Assembly: GCA_021791235.1 (NCBI GenBank) | Contig: JAJYXA010000031.1 | Location: 1-9,874 of the forward strand | Length of the DNA: 9,874 bases | DNA from: Pseudomonadota bacterium | GTDB lineage: Bacteria > Pseudomonadota > Gammaproteobacteria > Burkholderiales > Thiobacillaceae | Direction: 5' to 3' | Shown here: piece after piece, positions 6,415-9,874 of the stretch | How the letters are laid out: each line of letters starts with the position of its first letter | Position numbering within the stretch: the stretch's first letter is position 1 | Notes under the pieces: model-generated | The model's database searches: none | What the model was told of the DNA's origin: nothing | What the model saw: the letters and a program-made list of their open reading frames with translations, nothing else | Position numbers and translations under genes: made by a program

Positions 6415-7256
6415 CAGAATCCCCTGTGCCCAAGCAATGACTTGACCTCGCCCCAGTTGAACACCGGGCCGTCGCGGCAGACGAAGCTGCCGCCGAACTG
6501 GCAATGGCCGCAGCGCCCGACGGCGCATTGCATATTGCGCTCCATGCTGAGGAACAGGCTCGATTCGGGCAGGCCGCGCGCCAGCAGCTGTCCGGCGGTG
6601 ACGCGCATCATGCCTTCCGGCCCGCACATCATCGCCACCGCGCGCGTCGGGTTGAAGCGGGCGAGATCGAACAGTTCCGTCACGCGCCCGACATGCCAGG
6701 GCCAGAATGCCGCCCCCTCGTCGGCCGCCACCAGCACCTGGGTATCCGGCAGCTTCACCCAGCAATCGTACTGCTCGCGCCAGACCAGATCGTCGGCATG
6801 CTTCACGCCCTGGATGATGACCAGTTTGCCGAAGCGCTCGCGCCGCCGCAGCACGTAATGAATCACCGACACCACCGGCGCGCAGCCGAGTCCGCCGGTC
6901 ACCAGCACGACGTCGCGCCCCCCCATTTCCTGCAGCGGCCAGCCGCGTCCGAACGGCCCGCGCAACCCCACCCGGTCGCCCGGCTTGAGCGCGGCGAACC
7001 CCCGGGTGACGCGTCCGACCGCGCGCAGGGTGTGGCCGATGCCGTCGCGGTCCTCCGGGTCGGACATGATGGAAATCGGCACCTCGCCGACGCCATAGAG
7101 ATACAGCATGTTGAACTGGCCGGGCGCGAAGCGGTAGGCCGCCCGCGCCGCCGCATCGTCGAGGCGCAGCTGCAAGGTGAAGATGGTGGGCGATTCCGGG
7201 GTGCGCGCCACCACGGTGGCGGCATGCGGCGCGCCGGCGTCGATCGGTTTGGGCAT
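6414..7256 (-). CDS. hydG: Hydrogenase gamma subunit, FAD/NAD(P)-binding reductase
   Basis: Diaphorase-type subunit of 280 residues in the ferredoxin-NADP reductase/PyrK superfamily, passing electrons between NAD(P)(H) and the iron-sulfur chain. The flavin-binding region includes EVPISIMSD (58-66). The nucleotide-binding part has GGLGCAP (121-127) and MMCGPEGMM (CGP at 211-213). The C terminus carries four cysteines for a [2Fe-2S] cluster: 244, 249, 252 and 260 (CAVGRCGHC...C). ATG 7256 is 4 bases after the hydB stop, with GAGAGGGGG 8 bases upstream. The frame stays open to an ATG at 7370, but that extension is largely repeat-encoded and overlaps hydB. A GTG directly before the ATG is an equally placed alternative. 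NADP versus NAD preference cannot be read from the sequence by eye. Confidence 0.94.
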   Translation of the reverse strand: MPKPIDAGAPHAATVVARTPESPTIFTLQLRLDDAAARAAYRFAPGQFNMLYLYGVGEVPISIMSDPEDRDGIGHTLRAVGRVTRGFAALKPGDRVGLRGPFGRGWPLQEMGGRDVVLVTGGLGCAPVVSVIHYVLRRRERFGKLVIIQGVKHADDLVWREQYDCWVKLPDTQVLVAADEGAAFWPWHVGRVTELFDLARFNPTRAVAMMCGPEGMMRVTAGQLLARGLPESSLFLSMERNMQCAVGRCGHCQFGGSFVCRDGPVFNWGEVKSLLGHRGF

Positions 7257-7270
7257 CACGTTATCCCCCT
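7257..7270 (-). promoter_or_regulatory. hydG ribosome binding site inside a repeat stem
   Basis: On the minus strand GAGGGGG is followed by ATAACGTG and the hydG ATG. Part of this purine run forms the 3' arm of the hairpin at 7267-7290. The hydB TAA (7263-7261) lies between the binding site and the start. Ribosomes finishing hydB would open the stem, which suggests coupled translation. Confidence 0.55.
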
Positions 7271-8472
7271 CTCCCGCTTGCGGGAGAGGGCCGGGGATAA
7301 CCAGCGACTTGCCCGCTTGCGGGCTTAGTCGAATGGCGAGTAGTTCCATCAGAGGGTTGATCGGTACCACTCATCAGGGCGGCGACTTCTTCGGTCAGGT
7401 CGATACCCACCGGGCACCAGGCGATGCAGCGGCCGCAGCCGACGCAGCCGCTGCGGCCGAACTGGTCGTGCCAGGTGGCGAGCTTGTGGGTGAGCCACTG
7501 GCGGTAGCGGCTGCGGATGTCGGGCCGCACGTTGAAGCCGTGCAGATGGCCGTGCGATTCGCCGAAGCACGAATCCCAGATGCGCACATGCCCGCTCGAC
7601 TGTCCGTCGAGGGCGGGCTCATCAATTTCGGCATGGCAGAAGCAGGTCGGGCACACCGCGGTGCAGTTGCCGCAGGCGAGGCAGCGCGCCGCCACCTCGT
7701 CCCAGCGCGGATGGTCCAGCCGGCTCATCAGGGCATCGCGCAGATTGCGTCCGGGCAGGCTGCGCGTCTGCGCGGCCGCAGCAGCCTGCCCCTGCTGGCG
7801 GGCCGCCTCGATCTGCTGCGGGGTCGCGGCGGGCAGCTGCAGCGAGTCGAAAACAGCCCGCCCCTTGTCGCTGCCCGCCACCGCGACGAAGCCCTCCGCC
7901 AGTTCCGCCAGCGCGAGATCGTAGCCCGTGGCCGGGGTCGGGCCGTCACCGGTGGACGCGCAAAAGCACGTTGCTGCCGGTTCGGCGCATTGCACCGCGA
8001 CCAGGAACAGCTGTTCGCGCCGGCGGGCATAGTGCGCGTCGCGCCGGCCTTCGCGCAGGAAATGCGCATCCTGCAGCGCCAGCGCGGCGAGGTCGCAGGC
8101 GCGCACGCCGATGATGGCCTGAAGAGGCGCTGCCGGCTGCACGGCCGTGAACTGCAGGGCGCCCGCCGCGTCCCGCTCCACGCGCCACAGCGATTCCTGA
8201 GGCGCAAATGTCCGCGGCTTGATCGCCTGCGGCCCGTTGGCCCAGGCGAAATAGCGGTGACGGGGATCCCGCGTCAGCCGGATGCGTCCCGCCGACTGCT
8301 CGGCCTGCAGGCCGCGCGGCACAGCATTGGGCGCATCGAGCTCGCGCATCACGATGGCGCCGTTTTCCACGGCGGGGCCCAGACATCGGTAGCCCAGCCG
8401 CATGAGCCGGGCCACCAGCGCATGCAATCGATCGAGAGGCAGGAATCCGGCCGGGTCTGGCTGAGAGAGCAT
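7261..8472 (-). CDS. hydB: Hydrogenase beta subunit, two [4Fe-4S] clusters
   Basis: Iron-sulfur subunit of 403 residues linking HydG to HydD in the soluble hydrogenase. The N-terminal part shows the family segments [14 protein letters not shown] (122-135) and [11 protein letters not shown] (168-178). The C-terminal part has two ferredoxin motifs: Cys264/267/270 with CP at 274, then Cys343/346/349 with CP at 353. The natural fold should end soon after [11 protein letters not shown] (residue 367). Roughly the last 20 residues ([10 protein letters not shown] then [11 protein letters not shown]) are encoded by two palindromic repeats and look like a late addition. ATG 8472 is the first available start in this frame, but no good ribosome binding site precedes it. 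It is the first gene of the operon and is transcribed divergently from the channel gene. Confidence 0.94.
   Translation of the reverse strand: MLSQPDPAGFLPLDRLHALVARLMRLGYRCLGPAVENGAIVMRELDAPNAVPRGLQAEQSAGRIRLTRDPRHRYFAWANGPQAIKPRTFAPQESLWRVERDAAGALQFTAVQPAAPLQAIIGVRACDLAALALQDAHFLREGRRDAHYARRREQLFLVAVQCAEPAATCFCASTGDGPTPATGYDLALAELAEGFVAVAGSDKGRAVFDSLQLPAATPQQIEAARQQGQAAAAAQTRSLPGRNLRDALMSRLDHPRWDEVAARCLACGNCTAVCPTCFCHAEIDEPALDGQSSGHVRIWDSCFGESHGHLHGFNVRPDIRSRYRQWLTHKLATWHDQFGRSGCVGCGRCIAWCPVGIDLTEEVAALMSGTDQPSDGTTRHSTKPASGQVAGYPRPSPASGRGG
7267..7290. repeat. Palindromic repeat unit 1 at the hydB/hydG junction
   Basis: CCCTCTCCCGC, TT, GCGGGAGAGGG forms a perfect 11-bp stem. Outer bases TTATCCCC (7261-7268) and GGGGATAA (7293-7300) extend the symmetry, with a bulge of two C. 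The sequence resembles the very common proteobacterial intergenic palindrome that translates as PSPAxGRG or PLPQAGEG. Here it is inside the hydB frame and encodes PSPASGRGG before the stop. Confidence 0.85.
7306..7330. repeat. Palindromic repeat unit 2 at the 3' end of hydB
   Basis: GCCCGC, TT, GCGGGC (7311-7324) is a perfect palindrome flanked by GACT and AGTC, which can also pair. It shares the 12-base core CCCGCTTGCGGG with unit 1, 39 bases away. In the hydB frame it encodes KPASG, matching the SPASG of unit 1. Confidence 0.8.
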
Positions 8473-8564
8473 GGTCTGGAATGCGTCGTTTCCTACAGTG
8501 TAGGCACAAAGACCGACAGGGAACAGGCCTTTGCATTTTTTGTATCCGTAGGCTTCACGGCAAT

Positions 8565-8587
8565 GAAAAAAACCCGCCTGAGGCGTT
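8565..8587 (-). terminator. Terminator-like hairpin with T run upstream of hydB
   Basis: On the minus strand CGCC TCA GGCG is followed by GGTTTTTTC. The stem is only 4 bp, extendable across a two-base bulge by AA/TT. It would stop transcripts coming from within the channel gene toward hydB, so it may insulate the operon or, if the hyd promoter lies further upstream, act as an attenuator. The short stem keeps confidence low. Confidence 0.3.
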
Positions 8588-8590
8588 CGC

Positions 8591-8621
8591 TATAATGCGC
8601 CTTTCCGCAGCAATGAAGGAG
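8591..8621 (+). promoter_or_regulatory. -10 box and ribosome binding site of the channel gene
   Basis: A perfect TATAAT sits at 8591-8596, and AAGGAG at 8616-8621 is 6 bases before ATG 8628. Transcription would begin near 8603, giving a leader of about 25 bases. The -35 position is A-rich (AAAAAC) and does not match consensus. The ribosome binding site decides the start against a longer frame reaching back to 8481. Confidence 0.5.
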
Positions 8622-8627
8622 TGTGTC

Positions 8628-9293
8628 ATGCAGCAACAACTCGACGTGTTCGTCGCATCCCTGACTTCTTTCTGGACGCAACTGGCCGGCTTCGTGCCGC
8701 AGTTGCTGGCAGCCCTGCTGCTGCTGTTCGTCGGCTGGCTGCTCGCCAATCTGGTGCGTACCGGCGTCATGAAACTGCTGGATCTGTTGCGCTTCGACAG
8801 CCTGGCCGAAAAAACCGGCATCGAAGCCTTCCTCAGGCAGGGCAATCTGGACGTGTCGCTGTCGCGGCTGCTCGCCAAGCTGGCCTACTGGATTGTCATT
8901 TTTGTCGTCATCGTCACCGTGGCCAACAGCCTCGGCCTGCACATGGTGGCCGAGCTGTTCAACAAGGTCGTGCTCTACATCCCCAACATCATCGTCGCCA
9001 TTCTTGTGCTGGTGTTCGGCGTGCTGGTGGCGCGCTTCATCAACCGCATGGCGTTCGCCTACCTCAACAACATCGGCGTGCAGGGCGCGCTCACCATCAG
9101 CACGCTGTCGGAGTATGGGGTCATCATCTTTGTGGTATTCGTGGCGCTGGAGCAGCTGGCGATCGGCACCACGCTGCTGACCGCCGCTTTCCAGATCGGC
9201 TTCGGCGCGATCGGCCTGGCGTTTGCGCTGGCGTTCGGGCTGGGCGGCCGCGAGTGGGCGGCCGGCGTGATCAAGAAACTGACGGAAAAATAA
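8628..9293 (+). CDS. Small MscS-related membrane protein (conserved TM-helix type)
   Basis: Predicted inner-membrane protein of 221 residues with about four or five TM segments: LLAALLLLFVGWLLANL, YWIVIFVVIVTVANSLGL, IPNIIVAILVLVFGVLVARF, YGVIIFVVFVALEQLAI, and a final glycine/alanine-rich helix GFGAIGLAFALAFGLGGREW. That last helix resembles the pore-lining TM3 of MscS, where glycine and alanine faces pack. The protein stops about ten residues later, so the beta and alpha/beta cytoplasmic domains of true MscS are absent. It matches the family annotated as mechanosensitive channel-like proteins with conserved TM helix repeats; ion-channel function is inferred from family and not shown here. 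The start has a strong ribosome binding site. It is divergent from hydB and convergent with the pseudouridine synthase gene. Confidence 0.85.
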   Translation: MQQQLDVFVASLTSFWTQLAGFVPQLLAALLLLFVGWLLANLVRTGVMKLLDLLRFDSLAEKTGIEAFLRQGNLDVSLSRLLAKLAYWIVIFVVIVTVANSLGLHMVAELFNKVVLYIPNIIVAILVLVFGVLVARFINRMAFAYLNNIGVQGALTISTLSEYGVIIFVVFVALEQLAIGTTLLTAAFQIGFGAIGLAFALAFGLGGREWAAGVIKKLTEK

Positions 9294-9298
9294 GTCGT

Positions 9299-9325
9299 GT
9301 CCGGACGGGCCATGCCCGCCCGGAC
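9299..9325. terminator. Shared hairpin between two convergent genes
   Basis: TCCGG (9300-9304) and CGGGC (9306-9310) pair with GCCCG (9314-9318) and CCGGA (9320-9324) around a CAT loop, with one A-C mismatch; G9299-C9325 adds a pair. It fills the 31-base gap between the two stop codons. On the minus strand it is followed by ACGACTTATTTTT, giving a fair terminator for the synthase gene. In the plus direction no T run follows. Confidence 0.5.
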
Positions 9326-9874
9326 TAACGCATGCGCGGCTTGCGGGTGTGCTTGTCGGGCACGCCGCGCATCTGGCGGCGCGGCGTGGGCGTCATCCCC
9401 GCCCATTCCATCACGCGCGCGACCAGATCGTCGTCGAGTTCCATCTTCTGCCCGCGGCGCAATTGCGGCGGCAGCGCGATCGGGCCGAAGCGGATGCGCG
9501 TCAGCCGCGACACCGTCAGGCCAAAGTGCTCGAACAGCCGCCGCACTTCGCGCTTGCGGCCTTCCTTGATGATGACGCGATACCAGCGGTTGGCGCCCTC
9601 GCCGCCCGCGGCGAAGCAGCTTTGCAACCGCGCCGGACCGTCGTCGAGCTCCACCCCGGCCAGCAATTGCGCAATCATGTCCTCGGTCAGTTCGCCCAAC
9701 ACGCGCACGGCGTATTCGCGCTCGACTTCGAAGCGCGGGTGCATCAGTTGGTTGGCGAGCTCGCCCGAAGTGGTGAAGATCATCAGGCCGTCGGTGTTGT
9801 AGTCCAACCGGCCGATGGCGATCCACTTGGCGCCGCGCAGCCGGGGCAGCGCGTCGAACACGGTGGCGCGCCCC
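9325..9874 (-). CDS. rluB: 23S rRNA pseudouridine synthase (RsuA/RluB family), 5'-truncated
   Basis: The visible C-terminal 182 residues belong to the RsuA/RluB/RluE/RluF family, which isomerises uridine in rRNA. RluB modifies a uridine in the 23S rRNA peptidyl-transferase region. The frame runs off the right edge (GRATVFDALPRLRG), so the S4 RNA-binding domain and true start are outside; the GTG at 9861 is internal. The catalytic motif GRLDYNTDGLMIFTTSGELAN carries the active-site aspartate. HPRFEVEREYAVRV, EGRKREVRRLFEHFG and SRLTRIRFGPIALP are conserved further on. PRLRG before the catalytic motif and the overall match favour RluB, but RsuA or RluE cannot be fully excluded. The C terminus is basic (DKHTRKPRMR). 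Confidence 0.85.
   Translation of the reverse strand, partial: GRATVFDALPRLRGAKWIAIGRLDYNTDGLMIFTTSGELANQLMHPRFEVEREYAVRVLGELTEDMIAQLLAGVELDDGPARLQSCFAAGGEGANRWYRVIIKEGRKREVRRLFEHFGLTVSRLTRIRFGPIALPPQLRRGQKMELDDDLVARVMEWAGMTPTPRRQMRGVPDKHTRKPRMR

Larger units (their letters stand above)
8473..8627. promoter_or_regulatory. Divergent control region between hydB and the channel gene
   Basis: This 155-base gap must hold the hydrogenase operon promoter. On the minus strand TACACT (8502-8497) is the best -10 candidate for hyd, but I see no good -35, sigma-54 (-24/-12) or FNR-type site. A small inverted repeat, CCTAC AGT GTAGG (8492-8504), covers that -10 candidate and could be an operator. GTAGGC recurs at 8500 and 8548, and GCAATGAA at 8560 and 8610. 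Confidence 0.4.

Noticed and set aside
6415..6765. N-terminal extension of HydD
   Set aside because: The extension reads hydG in the wrong frame; ATG 6414 has a good ribosome binding site and the usual small-subunit start.
7177..8595. 472-residue plus-strand frame opposite hydB
   Set aside because: Antisense shadow with alanine/arginine-rich low-complexity sequence and no motif.
8481..8627. 49-residue N-terminal extension of the channel protein
   Set aside because: It would cover the TATAAT box and the AAGGAG site; the ATG at 8628 is ideally placed and directly precedes the first membrane segment.

Overview
The window is GC-rich, and its proteins look proteobacterial, most like Betaproteobacteria (PrmB, RluB and GGDEF/EAL proteins of that style). 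This placement is inferred from sequence feel only; no marker gene fixes the genus. Nine protein genes are supported, plus one probable gene remnant, several palindromic repeats and a few regulatory sites.

Layout from left to right: (1) the 3' part of prmB (+), a ribosomal protein L3 glutamine methyltransferase, cut by the window edge. (2) Convergent with it and only 4 bases away, a large membrane-bound c-di-GMP enzyme (-) with a periplasmic solute-binding-like sensor, one TM helix, GGDEF and EAL. (3) About 0.75-0.86 kb without a convincing gene (roughly 2990-3846). It holds a 26-base near-perfect inverted repeat, a short coding-like remnant, three copies of a palindromic repeat and a possible operon terminator. 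(4) A five-gene minus-strand operon, hydB-hydG-hydD-hydA-protease (8472 down to 3847). It encodes a soluble NAD(P)-linked [NiFe] hydrogenase of the group 3b ('sulfhydrogenase') type and its dedicated maturation protease. (5) A 155-base divergent control region. (6) A small MscS-related membrane protein (+) made only of TM helices. (7) The 3' part of a pseudouridine synthase, probably rluB (-), convergent with the channel gene across a hairpin.

How the hydrogenase works together: HydA carries the NiFe site and HydD carries three [4Fe-4S] clusters. HydB carries two ferredoxin-type clusters, and HydG carries FAD, the NAD(P) site and a [2Fe-2S] cluster. Electrons should therefore pass between H2 and NAD(P)H in the cytoplasm. 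The last gene encodes the endopeptidase expected to trim the short tail after the final CxxCxxH of HydA. The hyp genes for NiFe cofactor synthesis are not in the window and must lie elsewhere. Three of the four junctions are overlaps of 1, 8 and 4 bases. The fourth, hydB-hydG, contains two palindromic repeats that are translated as the tail of HydB, and one of them holds the hydG ribosome binding site in its stem.

The core genes belong to known families. The most unusual points are the repeat at the hydB/hydG junction, the structured gap at 3099-3846, and the pairing of an intact GGDEF-EAL sensor with the hydrogenase locus.
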